Assembly: GCF_002797445.1 (NCBI RefSeq)
Contig: NZ_PGEP01000001.1
Location: 1,053,001-1,117,000 of the forward strand
DNA: 64,000 nucleotides
Source of the DNA: Acidovorax sp. 69
GTDB lineage: Bacteria > Pseudomonadota > Gammaproteobacteria > Burkholderiales > Burkholderiaceae_C
Direction: 5' to 3'
Shown here: piece after piece, positions 28,054-37,828 of the stretch
How positions within the stretch are numbered: the stretch's first letter is position 1
How the letters are laid out: each line of letters opens with the position of its first letter
The notes under the pieces: model-generated
Databases searched by the model: none
The model's input: the letters and a program-made list of their open reading frames with translations, nothing else
What the model was told of the DNA's origin: nothing
Made by a program: the position numbers and the translations under genes

Positions 28054-30345
28054 ATGTCCGTCGTCAATCAATTTGGAAAACTGTTCAACCGGAAGCCCGC
28101 CACGCCAGATGCGGATGTGGCAGCAGCCGGCACGGCTGACGATGGACAAGATGTCCTGGCCACAGGCGCGTTGGATGGTTCGCAACTGCGTGACTCTTAT
28201 CAGGCTGAAGGCATGAACAGTGTCCAGGGCGATCCGGAAGGCTATGCCCCTGAGCTGACATCTCCAGAGGCTGAGGAGGATCTCATCTCGCTGCCTCTGC
28301 TGGGGCGTTCGACCGCTGCAGGCCATCAGCGCCGTTTGCTGGCGCTGCTGGCCGTTGGGGTGGTGGTTCTTGCTCTGATTGCGGGCTGGGTGCTGCAGCA
28401 AGCTGATCGCTCGGCGCAGCAACTCGCGGCGACCGGCCAGTCTCTGATGCAGTCGCAGCGATTGGCCAAGTCGGTGTCTCAGGCGCTGGTGGGTAGCCCA
28501 CAGGCCTTTCCTGACGTGGTGGAGAGCTCCGGCGTGCTTGCGCGCAATGTGCGTGCTCTGAATGCTGGCGACAATGAACTGGGTGTGCAATCGCTGGGCG
28601 AGCCCTTCAAGCCGGATCTGGATGCCGTCAACCCGTTGATGGAGCGCGCAGAGCGCAATGCCAGCGTGGTGATGGGACAGCAGAAGATTTTGACCCAGGT
28701 GGGTGACGCGCTGCGTACCATCAACCGCCAATCGTCCGATCTGCTGGAAATTGCCGAAACGGTGTCTTCGCTCAAACTTCAGCAGAATGCTCCAGCCGCT
28801 GAAATTTCTGCTGCCGGTCAACTCGTGATGTTGACGCAGCGTATCGGCAAGTCTGCCAATGAATTCCAGACCATGGAAGGTGTGAGTCCTGAGGCCGTTT
28901 TTCTGCTGGGCAAGGATTTGAACTCGTTCAAGGAAATCGCACAGGGTCTGCTGGACGGTAGCCCTGAATTGCGCCTTGCCGCAACCAAGGATGGTCAGAC
29001 CCGCGAACAACTCGAAGCGCTGGTCAAGCTCTATGAGCAGACCCGCACCCAGGCCAGCGCCATTCTGGGCAACCTGCAAGGTTTGGTGTCTGCCCGTGAG
29101 GCGCAATCTGCCATCATTGCCGACAGTGAGCCGCTGCGTCGCCAACTGGAAGGCCTGCAGACCAAGCTGTCCGCACAAACCGGTCTGGGCGCTGGCCAAT
29201 TTGCAGCCCTCGCTTTGGCGGGTCTGTTCGTGCTGCTTTGCGGTATCGGCATTTCGCGCGTTCAACTGCTGGACAGCCGGGGCCGGCAGGCTGCTGCGGA
29301 AACGCAGCAAAAGGACGCCAAGCGCCAGGAGCAGGAAGCCAAGCGCGTCAACGACGCCAACCAGGCCGCCATTTTGCGTTTGATGAACGAACTGCAGTCG
29401 GTGGCTGAAGGTGACTTGACGCAAGAAGCAACGGTGACGGAAGACATTACTGGAGCCATCGCTGACTCGGTGAACTACACGGTGGAAGAGTTGCGTCAAC
29501 TGGTGGGCAGCGTGCAGAACACGGCGACCCGCGTGGCGCAGACGACGGCACAGGTGGACAACACATCCACTGAACTGCTGGCCGCTTCGACCGAACAGCT
29601 GCGTGAAATTCGCGAAACCGGTCGCTCGGTGCTGGACATGGCGACCCGAATCAACGAAGTCTCCACACAGGCGCAAGAGTCCGCCACGGTGGCCCGCCAA
29701 TCGCTGCAGGCTGCCGACTCCGGTCTCCAGGCCGTGCAGAACGCCATCGGCGGTATGAACTCCATCCGCGACCAGATCCAGGATACCTCCAAGCGGATCA
29801 AGCGCCTGGGCGAATCGTCGCAGGAGATCGGTGAAATCACCGAGCTGATTTCCGACATTACCGAACAGACGAACGTGCTGGCCCTGAACGCCGCCATCCA
29901 GGCCGCCTCCGCTGGTGAAGCCGGCCGAGGCTTCTCGGTGGTGGCCGAAGAAGTGCAGCGACTGGCTGAACGTTCTGCAGATGCTACGCGCCAGATTTCG
30001 GCACTCGTGAAGGCCATTCAGACCGATACCCAGGATGCTGTGGCTGCTATGGAGCGTTCCACGCAGGGTGTGGTGGAAGGGGCTCGTCTGTCTGACAGTG
30101 CCGGTACTGCGCTGACAGAAATTGACCGCGTGTCACGCCGTCTTGCTGAACTGATTGAGCAGATTTCGTCTTCGACTTCCCGGGAAGCTGTTTTGGCCAA
30201 CGAAGTGGCCGACAACATCCAGCACATTTTTGCGGTGACCGAGCAAACGGGTGAAGGTACCCGGACCACAGCGCAACAGGTGCGCGAACTCTCGCACATG
30301 GCTGAAGAGCTGCGCCAATCGGTGGCACGGTTCAAGATTGCCTGA
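28054..30345 (+). CDS. pilJ: Pilus chemoreceptor PilJ
   Basis: Methyl-accepting receptor of 763 residues. An unusually long cytoplasmic N-terminal tail of about 93 residues precedes TM1 (94-115). The periplasmic part (116-380) has two PilJ-type helical sensor repeats (SQRLAKSVSQALVG..., then MLTQRIGKSANEFQ). TM2 is about 383-403. HAMP and a long coiled-coil signalling domain follow, with the hairpin tip EQTNVLALNAAIQAASAGEAGRGFSVVAEEVQRLAERS. No CheR-binding pentapeptide is seen at the C-terminus (SVARFKIA). Confidence 0.95.
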   Translation: MSVVNQFGKLFNRKPATPDADVAAAGTADDGQDVLATGALDGSQLRDSYQAEGMNSVQGDPEGYAPELTSPEAEEDLISLPLLGRSTAAGHQRRLLALLAVGVVVLALIAGWVLQQADRSAQQLAATGQSLMQSQRLAKSVSQALVGSPQAFPDVVESSGVLARNVRALNAGDNELGVQSLGEPFKPDLDAVNPLMERAERNASVVMGQQKILTQVGDALRTINRQSSDLLEIAETVSSLKLQQNAPAAEISAAGQLVMLTQRIGKSANEFQTMEGVSPEAVFLLGKDLNSFKEIAQGLLDGSPELRLAATKDGQTREQLEALVKLYEQTRTQASAILGNLQGLVSAREAQSAIIADSEPLRRQLEGLQTKLSAQTGLGAGQFAALALAGLFVLLCGIGISRVQLLDSRGRQAAAETQQKDAKRQEQEAKRVNDANQAAILRLMNELQSVAEGDLTQEATVTEDITGAIADSVNYTVEELRQLVGSVQNTATRVAQTTAQVDNTSTELLAASTEQLREIRETGRSVLDMATRINEVSTQAQESATVARQSLQAADSGLQAVQNAIGGMNSIRDQIQDTSKRIKRLGESSQEIGEITELISDITEQTNVLALNAAIQAASAGEAGRGFSVVAEEVQRLAERSADATRQISALVKAIQTDTQDAVAAMERSTQGVVEGARLSDSAGTALTEIDRVSRRLAELIEQISSSTSREAVLANEVADNIQHIFAVTEQTGEGTRTTAQQVRELSHMAEELRQSVARFKIA

Positions 30346-30393
30346 CCGCAGTAGTCATCAACCAGCTGGCTCATAGCAGCCGGGGACGAATCC

Positions 30394-33300
30394 ATGTCAT
30401 CTATTGATGCCAACAATGCACCGGCCACAGAAGGGCCCCAGGGGGACCAGGACCTGGGTCCTCTGGCTTGGGTGCTTGACGAACTGCGCAAATCGCTGGA
30501 CGGTGCGGTCAAGGCGATGCGCCGTTTCGTGCGCGATGCTGAAGTCGCGCGTGAGTCCGACCTTGCGGCGTTAGACGCTGGCTCCCTGCGCATCGCGCGT
30601 CAGCAACTGCACCAGGCTTGTGGTGCACTGGAAATGGTCGGCATGGGCCCTCCAGCACTGGTGCTGCGGTCCATGGAGTCTGCCGTTCAGAAGTTTGTTC
30701 AACGCCCTGAAACCTGCAGCGATGAAGCTGCAGCCGTGATAGAACGGGCGAGTTTTGCGTTGATTGAATACCTGGAGACCGTGCTCGCAGGCAAATCTGT
30801 CTCTCCAGTGGCCTTGTTTCCGCAATACCGTGATGCGCAGGCGTTGGCGGGTGCCGACCGCGTGCACCCTGCAGACCTCTGGCCTGTCGAGCGTCGCTTT
30901 CGGGAGCCCGAGGGGACTGTGGCGGCGTCTCCTTTGCCCTACGGTGCAGAGGCGCGTGCGCGCCTTGATTCTGCCGTGCTGCGCATCGTTAAGTCAGGGG
31001 ATCTTCGGGCGTCCTTGAGCCTGCGGGATACTTGTCTCGGTTTCGTGGCGGCACAGACAGATCGGCAGTCGCGTGCTTTCTGGAAGATCTGCGCAGGTTT
31101 CTTCGAGGCCTTTGGTTCCGGGCTGTTGCCTCCGGACGTCTACGTCAAGCGCGTGGCGTCCCGGGTGCTGATGCAGTATGCGACCCTCGCCAAAGGGGAT
31201 CCGACCATTGCAGACCGCTTGGTTCAGGATTTGCTGTTCTTCTGTTCGCAAGCCAAGACCGCCGATTTGGCGGACGATGCTGCTCCGTCGCTGCGGGCAG
31301 TGCGTCAGGCGTTTTCTCTCGACCGCTTCAAGCCTGTGGATTACGAAACCGCCCGCTTTGGGCGTTTTGATCCCGCAGTGCTCGCACAGGCGCGCAAGCG
31401 CATTGCTTCGGCCACGGAGACTTGGTCGGCATTGGCCGGCGGCGACCGCAACAAGCTCAAACCAGCGGCCGATCAGTTCAGTCTGGTATGTGATTCGCTG
31501 CGCAAGCTTCATCCCGACAGCGAGAGTCTGGCGCAAGCGTTGACGCGCGCTGTGGATTCCACCACCCGTTCGGGCGAGCCGCCATCAGCCGCTTTGGCCA
31601 TGGAAGTTGCGACGTCGGTGTTGTATTTGCAGGCTGCATTTGAAGAGCTGGATGCCGCTGACGACCAGATGGAGATCCGGGCTGTCCGCCTGGCTGAGCG
31701 TCTGGATGCGGTGAGTGCTGGCGCAGAGCCCGAGCCCCTGGAACAGTGGATGGAGGAGTTGTACCGAAGGGTCAGCGACAACCAGACCATGGGCAGCGTG
31801 GTGGATGAGTTGCGTGTCACCCTGGGTGAAGCCGAGAAGGCACTGGACCAATTTTTCCGTAACCCCAAGGATGCAGCCGTCTTGGCCACGGTGCCAGGAC
31901 ATCTCGCGCAAATGCGTGGCGTGTTGTCGGTTCTTGGACTGGACCAGGCGTCCCTTGCCGTGGTCCGCATGCGCGACACAGTGGAGCGCCTGCTGATCAA
32001 CGAAGTACCTGAAGAAGATCGTCAAGGCGTTTTCGAGAAGCTCGGAAACAGCCTGGGGGCTCTTGGCTTCCTGATCGATATGCTGAGCTACCAGCGCACG
32101 ATGGCGCGCAAGCTTTTTGTGTACGACGAAGAACTCGGTGAGTTGCGTATCCTCATGGGCAAGACACGTGCCCGTGCGTCAGATGCGGTAGAAGAGGCGC
32201 CGGCCAAGCTTGAAGAGCGTTCGTCGGCCTTGGTGCCGGATGTGCTGCCGCGTTTCCCCGCACCGGAGCCTGTGAGCGAACCTACAGACTTCGCTCCCTT
32301 CCCGGATTTTGAGCCTGCACAAGAATCCTCCCATATTGAATCTGAGGCCTTGCTGGCCCCAGATATCTCCTTCGACATGCCTTCGCCCGTCGAGGCGAAG
32401 GCAATTCCGACTCCCACAGCTCCAGACGCAGCCATCGCTGCTGCGCCCGTCTCCAGAGCGCCCGTCGATGTAGAAGACGAGTTGCTGGAGGTGTTCCTCG
32501 AAGAGGCTCGTGAAGTCGTGGTCAATGGGTTGGCCGCCATCCAGCTGCTCAAAGAGGAACCCGGCAATCTGAGCGAACAGACAACGCTGCGTCGCGCGTT
32601 CCATACGCTCAAGGGAAGTTCGCGCATGGTGGGGCTCAACGACTTTGGCGAAGCCGCCTGGTCGATGGAGCAGGTTCTGAACGTTTGGTTGGCCGAACAA
32701 AAGCCGATGCAGCCAGGGTTGCTACAGTTGTCTTCGGATGCACTTCAGGCCTTTGGCCGTTGGGCCGATGACATTGCGGCGGGCCGTACGGCGGGTTGGG
32801 ACACCGAGGCATTCCGTGCCTCGGCAGATGCCATGCGCCTTGATGGCACGCTGGTTCCGCTTGTGGTTCCTGCGGCGGGTAACGCATTGATGGTGTCGTC
32901 TCCAGAAGCAGCGCCTGAGGTGGAACCGCGTCAGGATGAGGTGGCAGATCACGCCGCACCGGTGGCCGAAGAGATGGCCGAGGTGGTCGAACAAGAACTG
33001 GCTATACCAGACTTCCAGGCCACTGAAATTTCGGACCATGTTCCGGAGCTGCCTGCGGATACAGCCGTGTTTGGGGTTCCCGATGTGGCCGAGGACATCG
33101 ACTTCTCGGTGTTCACTGCCGCGCTGAACGACGCGCCGTCCGAGTCTGCTGCGGTCGATCCATCCAGTGCCGATTTCGTGCTGGATCTTGAACTGCCCGA
33201 CCTGGAGCCCGTTACAGCGTCGGCTCCCGTGGTCGAAAGCCCCGTCGAAGCACTGGAGGTTGCCGGCGAAGCCACAAACTCCGATGCTGCTGAGGTGGTC

Positions 33301-36300
33301 GCGTTGGAATCCTTGAATGTCGAGGAGTTGGAGCGTTTGCTGGATGCTGATGCGGCGCAGCCTGAAGAACTGGTGGCGAGCGAGGCGATCAATACCGAGG
33401 CAGCCTCCGAGATGGCCGATCTTTTGGATGCCCTGCCGCAGGAGGAAATTTCCAGCGACGACGATGCCGTCAAGGTGATCGACACCTTGCGCATCGGCAT
33501 ACCGCTGTACAACGTTTACCTGAATGAAGCCGATGAGTGGTCGCGCCGCTTGGTGACTTGTCTCCAGGAATGGGCGCTGGAGCTGCATGAGCCTTTGCCC
33601 GACGTGGCTGTGGCCTTGTCGCATTCGCTGGCGGGCAGTTCTGCCACTGTTGGTTTCAATGCTCTTTCGGAAATGGCGCGGGTGCTGGAACACGCCATGC
33701 AGCATGTGCAGCTGCAGTCCGGCGGAACGCAAGAGCAGGCGCAGGCCTTTATGGCTGCCGCAGAAGACATTCGCCGACTGTTGCACCAGTTTGCTGCGGG
33801 TTTCCTCAAGGAGCCCAGCCAGGAAGTGTTGGAGCAACTCCGCCAGATTCTGGAAACCGAGGTGGTCAACACCCTGTCGCCGCCCGAAGAGGATTTGGAC
33901 GAGTTCCTGGATGCACCAGCGCAAGAGGTTGTCGAAGCACCGCCAGTAGAAGCCTTGCTGGCGCAGCCTGAGGATGTGCCGGAGCCCATGCCAGAACCGG
34001 AGCCTGTCGCAGTCCCCGTGCGCCATGTTGCACCGGCTCTCTCGGCAGTGCTGCATGACCATGACCAGCATATCGATAACGCCATTGCTCATGCCATTGC
34101 AATGAGCCCTGACGCCGACGATGACATTGATGCCATCGATGTCATCGATCCGGACTTGTTCCCGATCTTTGAGGAAGAGGCCGCAGAATTGTTGCCCCAA
34201 TTGGGCGGTGCGCTGCGCCAGTGGGCTTCGCGGCCCGACAATCTGGGGGCCCGCAGTGAAGTTCTTCGGGCGTTGCACACGCTCAAGGGCAGCTCCCGCT
34301 TGGCCGGTGCCATGCGGTTGGGTGAAATGGCCCACCGGTTGGAATCCGCCATCGAGCAGCTCGATGCTGAAACGGTAACTGCCGATCAGATTGAACCGTT
34401 GCAGGGTAGCTTCGATGGCTTGCAAGCGAACCTTGACGCACTGCGTGCCATCGGTCAGGGGCCAATCGATACGGTAGTCTCCTTGCCGGTCGATGCGACG
34501 CGCAGCCGTACCGAAGCTGCTGATGCGTCAACAACGCCTGCGACTGCCGCTCTTGAGGTATCGACAGCGTTGGCAGCCCCTGCGGTGCGCCTGCCAGGTC
34601 CTTCGCAGTTGGCTCCCTTGCGTGTGGCTGCCAGCCAGTCTGTGCGTGTGCGTGCACAGTTGCTTGACCGCTTGGTCAATCAGGCTGGCGAGGTGATGAT
34701 CAGTCGATCGCGTCTGGATGTGCGCCTTGGGCAGTTCCGTAGTTCGTTGACGGACTTGTCGGGCAACCTGGATCGCTTACGCCAACAATTGCGAGATATC
34801 GAGGTACAGGCTGAATCGCAAATGCAATCGCGTCTGGCGCTGTCGAAAGACTCAGCGGCCGGCTTCGATCCGCTGGAGTTTGACCGCTTTACCCGTGTGC
34901 AGGAACTCACGCGAATGATGGCCGAGTCGGTGAACGACGTGGCCACCGTGCAGCGCAACTTGCAGCGTGCCATGGAAGGCGCCGAAGACGATCTGATCGC
35001 CCAGGGGCGCCAGGCCCGGGAGCTGCAGCGCGATCTGCTGCGCACCCGCATGGTGGAATTCGAGGGCATTGCAGAGCGCCTTTATGCCGTGGTGCGCCAG
35101 GCCTCCAAGGAGACCGGCAAGCAGATCAAGCTGGACATTACCGGCGGCTCCATCGAAATGGACCGTGGAGTGTTGGACCGCATGACGCCGGCTTTCGAGC
35201 ATTTGCTGCGCAACTGCGTGGCACACGGTATTGAAGATCCGCAGGTGCGGCTGGCCGCTGGCAAACCAGCGTCCGGCACGATCACGGTAGATCTGCGCCA
35301 CGAAGGTAACGACGTCTCGGTCGAATTTCGTGACGACGGAGCCGGTTTGAACCTGCCCCGTATCCGGGAGAAAGCTCTGGCGCAGGGCATCGTCGCTCCG
35401 GACGTGGAACTCAGCGATGCCGATGCGGCGCACCTAATTTTCATGCCGGGCTTCTCCACGGCGTCTGAAGTGACTGGCCTGTCGGGGCGTGGTATCGGCA
35501 TGGACGTGGTCCGCGCTGAAATCAATGCCTTGGGCGGACGTATCGAGACGTCGACCGAGGCTGGTAAGGGGGCCGCTTTCCGCATGGTGCTGCCGCTGAC
35601 CACCGCAGTGACGCAGGTGGTGATGCTGCGTACCGGCGATCTGGCCGTTGGCGTACCTGCCAACGTGGTGGAAATCGTGCGCCGTACATCGGCAGCCGAT
35701 CTGGAGGAGGCCTATCGCACCGGCGTGTTTGACGACGGCATGGAAAAGGTGCCCTTCTTCTGGTCGGGCGCATTGCTGCAGGCATCCTCGCGCAGCAACG
35801 AGTCTGCGGGAAAGACTCGCCCGGTCGTGATTTTCCGAAGCGCCGCGCAGCGTGTGGCCATGCACGTTGATGAAGTGCTTGGCAACCAGGAAGTCGTGGT
35901 GAAGAACCTCGGCCCCCAACTGTCTCGTTTGCCGGGGTTGGCGGGTATGTCTGTACTGGCTTCAGGTGCTGTGGTCCTGATCTACAACCCCGTGGCGTTG
36001 GCGACGGTGTACGGCGACCAGGTACGTGCAGCCAGTGTCGGCATATCGTCCGCACCTGCACCGGAGGGCGGCGCTGGCTCGGGCAAGGCTGTGGTTTCGC
36101 TTCAGCTGGCAGGGCCGAGTCAGGTGCCACTGGTGCTGGTGGTGGACGACTCGATCACCGTGCGCCGTGTCACGCAGCGTCTGTTGCAGCGTGAAGGGTA
36201 TCGGGTGGCATTGGCGGCTGACGGCCTGCAGGCATTGGAGCGGCTCCAGGAAGAGCGCCCGACTGTCGTCTTGTCTGACATCGAAATGCCCCGTATGGAT

Positions 36301-36507
36301 GGGTTCGACTTGGCGCGCAATATCCGTGCGGACGGTGCCTTGCGCGATCTGCCGATCATCATGATCACATCGCGTATCGCTGAGAAACACCGCGAGCATG
36401 CGATGGAACTGGGCGTGAACCACTATCTGGGCAAACCTTACTCGGACGAAGAGCTGCTGAGCCTGATCCAGCACTACGCCCGTCTCGCGGCAGCCGCAGA
36501 GGCCTGA
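30394..36507 (+). CDS. chpA: Hybrid chemosensory kinase ChpA/PilL
   Basis: 2037-residue CheA-type kinase of the pilus chemosensory system. The N-terminus (about 20-640) is a FimL-like helical region with degenerate Hpt folds. Three Hpt domains have clear phospho-histidines: His737 (FHTLKGSS), His1077 (SHSLAGSS) and His1295 (LHTLKGSS). They are separated by acidic, Ala/Pro-rich linkers. The dimerisation and ATPase domain has its N box at Asn1607 (NCVAHGIED) and G boxes FRDDGAGL and GRGIGMDVV. A CheW-like domain spans about 1730-1880. A C-terminal receiver has Asp1962 (LSDIEMPRMDGF). P. aeruginosa ChpA is longer, with more Hpt-like domains. It should phosphorylate PilG and PilH. Confidence 0.94.
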   Translation: MSSIDANNAPATEGPQGDQDLGPLAWVLDELRKSLDGAVKAMRRFVRDAEVARESDLAALDAGSLRIARQQLHQACGALEMVGMGPPALVLRSMESAVQKFVQRPETCSDEAAAVIERASFALIEYLETVLAGKSVSPVALFPQYRDAQALAGADRVHPADLWPVERRFREPEGTVAASPLPYGAEARARLDSAVLRIVKSGDLRASLSLRDTCLGFVAAQTDRQSRAFWKICAGFFEAFGSGLLPPDVYVKRVASRVLMQYATLAKGDPTIADRLVQDLLFFCSQAKTADLADDAAPSLRAVRQAFSLDRFKPVDYETARFGRFDPAVLAQARKRIASATETWSALAGGDRNKLKPAADQFSLVCDSLRKLHPDSESLAQALTRAVDSTTRSGEPPSAALAMEVATSVLYLQAAFEELDAADDQMEIRAVRLAERLDAVSAGAEPEPLEQWMEELYRRVSDNQTMGSVVDELRVTLGEAEKALDQFFRNPKDAAVLATVPGHLAQMRGVLSVLGLDQASLAVVRMRDTVERLLINEVPEEDRQGVFEKLGNSLGALGFLIDMLSYQRTMARKLFVYDEELGELRILMGKTRARASDAVEEAPAKLEERSSALVPDVLPRFPAPEPVSEPTDFAPFPDFEPAQESSHIESEALLAPDISFDMPSPVEAKAIPTPTAPDAAIAAAPVSRAPVDVEDELLEVFLEEAREVVVNGLAAIQLLKEEPGNLSEQTTLRRAFHTLKGSSRMVGLNDFGEAAWSMEQVLNVWLAEQKPMQPGLLQLSSDALQAFGRWADDIAAGRTAGWDTEAFRASADAMRLDGTLVPLVVPAAGNALMVSSPEAAPEVEPRQDEVADHAAPVAEEMAEVVEQELAIPDFQATEISDHVPELPADTAVFGVPDVAEDIDFSVFTAALNDAPSESAAVDPSSADFVLDLELPDLEPVTASAPVVESPVEALEVAGEATNSDAAEVVALESLNVEELERLLDADAAQPEELVASEAINTEAASEMADLLDALPQEEISSDDDAVKVIDTLRIGIPLYNVYLNEADEWSRRLVTCLQEWALELHEPLPDVAVALSHSLAGSSATVGFNALSEMARVLEHAMQHVQLQSGGTQEQAQAFMAAAEDIRRLLHQFAAGFLKEPSQEVLEQLRQILETEVVNTLSPPEEDLDEFLDAPAQEVVEAPPVEALLAQPEDVPEPMPEPEPVAVPVRHVAPALSAVLHDHDQHIDNAIAHAIAMSPDADDDIDAIDVIDPDLFPIFEEEAAELLPQLGGALRQWASRPDNLGARSEVLRALHTLKGSSRLAGAMRLGEMAHRLESAIEQLDAETVTADQIEPLQGSFDGLQANLDALRAIGQGPIDTVVSLPVDATRSRTEAADASTTPATAALEVSTALAAPAVRLPGPSQLAPLRVAASQSVRVRAQLLDRLVNQAGEVMISRSRLDVRLGQFRSSLTDLSGNLDRLRQQLRDIEVQAESQMQSRLALSKDSAAGFDPLEFDRFTRVQELTRMMAESVNDVATVQRNLQRAMEGAEDDLIAQGRQARELQRDLLRTRMVEFEGIAERLYAVVRQASKETGKQIKLDITGGSIEMDRGVLDRMTPAFEHLLRNCVAHGIEDPQVRLAAGKPASGTITVDLRHEGNDVSVEFRDDGAGLNLPRIREKALAQGIVAPDVELSDADAAHLIFMPGFSTASEVTGLSGRGIGMDVVRAEINALGGRIETSTEAGKGAAFRMVLPLTTAVTQVVMLRTGDLAVGVPANVVEIVRRTSAADLEEAYRTGVFDDGMEKVPFFWSGALLQASSRSNESAGKTRPVVIFRSAAQRVAMHVDEVLGNQEVVVKNLGPQLSRLPGLAGMSVLASGAVVLIYNPVALATVYGDQVRAASVGISSAPAPEGGAGSGKAVVSLQLAGPSQVPLVLVVDDSITVRRVTQRLLQREGYRVALAADGLQALERLQEERPTVVLSDIEMPRMDGFDLARNIRADGALRDLPIIMITSRIAEKHREHAMELGVNHYLGKPYSDEELLSLIQHYARLAAAAEA

Positions 36508-36520
36508 ACATGCGTTGTGC

Positions 36521-36553
36521 CCACAGATCCTGCATTTTTTGGCAGGTCTGTGG
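36521..36553 (+). terminator. Hairpin between chpA and pilU
   Basis: CCACAGATCCTGC (36521-36533) pairs with GCAGGTCTGTGG (36542-36553), 12 pairs with one bulged T. The loop is ATTTTTTG. It begins 14 bp after the chpA stop. No T run follows the stem, so it could be a weak terminator or an mRNA-stabilising hairpin. Confidence 0.5.
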
Positions 36554-36610
36554 TGCGCTATTTGTTCGCGGCGTTGCGGGGCGTTTGTCCCGCATTCGCA
36601 GGGGTCGTTG

Positions 36611-37780
36611 ATGGAGCCTTTGACCTCTCTTCCGGGCGATCCCCGACTGCTTGCGTGCCTGGCCTTTGTGGTGCGGGAGCGGGCGTCCGACCTGTTTCTC
36701 ACGGCTGGGGCTCCCCCCACCATCAAACGGCAGGGGGCCTTTGCACCGATTGCGCAGCAGGTGTTGTCTGCGAACGATGTCCGGCAGATGGCTTACTCCA
36801 TCCTGCGCGACGCACAGCGGCAGGAGTTCGAGACCACGATGGAGTGCGATCTCTCGTTCCAGACACCAGACGGCGAACGTTTTCGGGTCAATGTGCACCT
36901 TCAGAGGGGCCAGGTGGGCATGGTGGTGCGCCATGTCATCGCCCGGGTTCCGGGTCTGAGTGAGCTAGGCCTTCCGCCAGTCCTGCAGCAATTGGCTTTT
37001 CTCAAGGGGGGCCTGGTCCTCACAGTGGGGGCTGCGGGCTCGGGAAAAACCACCACATTGGCCTCGTTGTTGGACCATCGCAATGCCCACGCTGGGGGGC
37101 ATATCCTGACGGTCGAAGACCCCATTGAATACCTGCACACCCACAAGAAGTCCTTGGTTACCCAACGCGAGGTGGGGCTCGATACCTTGTCCTATGACGA
37201 GGCCCTTCGCCGGGCCATGCGTGAGGCGCCCAACGTGATCATGATCGGCGAGATTCGTGACCGCGCCACGATGCAGCATGCTCTCCACTATGCCGAATCC
37301 GGGCACCTTTGCGTCTCCACCCTGCATGCGAACAATGCCAACCAGGCGGTACAGCGGATACTGAATTTTTTCCCCGAGGATGCCCATCGCCAGTTGCTCA
37401 TGGACCTGTCCATCAATCTGCGCGCTGTTGTCGCACAGCGTTTGGTGATGGGGCTGGCTGGCGGCATGGTGCCTGCCACCGAGATCATGTTGCTCACGCC
37501 CTATGTGGCCGAGTTGATCCAGAAAGGGCAGATCGATGAGCTGAAGACCGCCATCACCCGCAGTGGAGAGCAGGGTATGTGCAGTTTTGACCAGTCCTTG
37601 CTGGCCATGGTCGAGGCCCGCGTGATTTCGCCCGAAGAAGCAATTGCCAATGCGGACAATCGTACCGATGTCAGCCTGCGGCTGCGCCTGGCGTCCGGCG
37701 CGTCGCTAGGGGGTGACGGTATACAGATGAGTCCCGACGAGCCTGAATCAGGCGATTTACCGCCTCCCGGTCACCGCTGA
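36611..37780 (+). CDS. pilU: PilT/PilU-type pilus retraction ATPase
   Basis: 389-residue secretion ATPase. The N-terminal PAS-like domain includes RASDLFLTAGAPPTIKRQG. Walker A is GAAGSGKTT (140-148). The Asp box is HILTVEDPIEYLH, Walker B is PNVIMIGEIRD and the His box is SGHLCVSTLHANNANQAVQRI. The C-terminal tail (residues 355-389) is rich in Pro/Ser/Asp as in PilU. PilU supports PilT during retraction of type IV pili. I chose the ATG at 36611. Placement after chpA instead of beside pilT is somewhat unusual. Confidence 0.88.
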   Translation: MEPLTSLPGDPRLLACLAFVVRERASDLFLTAGAPPTIKRQGAFAPIAQQVLSANDVRQMAYSILRDAQRQEFETTMECDLSFQTPDGERFRVNVHLQRGQVGMVVRHVIARVPGLSELGLPPVLQQLAFLKGGLVLTVGAAGSGKTTTLASLLDHRNAHAGGHILTVEDPIEYLHTHKKSLVTQREVGLDTLSYDEALRRAMREAPNVIMIGEIRDRATMQHALHYAESGHLCVSTLHANNANQAVQRILNFFPEDAHRQLLMDLSINLRAVVAQRLVMGLAGGMVPATEIMLLTPYVAELIQKGQIDELKTAITRSGEQGMCSFDQSLLAMVEARVISPEEAIANADNRTDVSLRLRLASGASLGGDGIQMSPDEPESGDLPPPGHR

Positions 37781-37828
37781 AAGCGCGACCCTTGTAGCGG
37801 GCGGGCTCCGCGAACAGCGTTTGCACGG

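Noticed and set aside
27637..29700. A 687-codon minus-strand open frame opposite pilI and pilJ
   Set aside because: Composition is shadow-like (His, Gln, Leu-rich); the plus strand carries clear PilI and PilJ domains.
32722..34425. A 567-codon minus-strand open frame inside chpA
   Set aside because: It overlaps the Hpt-linker region of ChpA and shows no domain; explained by codon bias of the acidic linkers.
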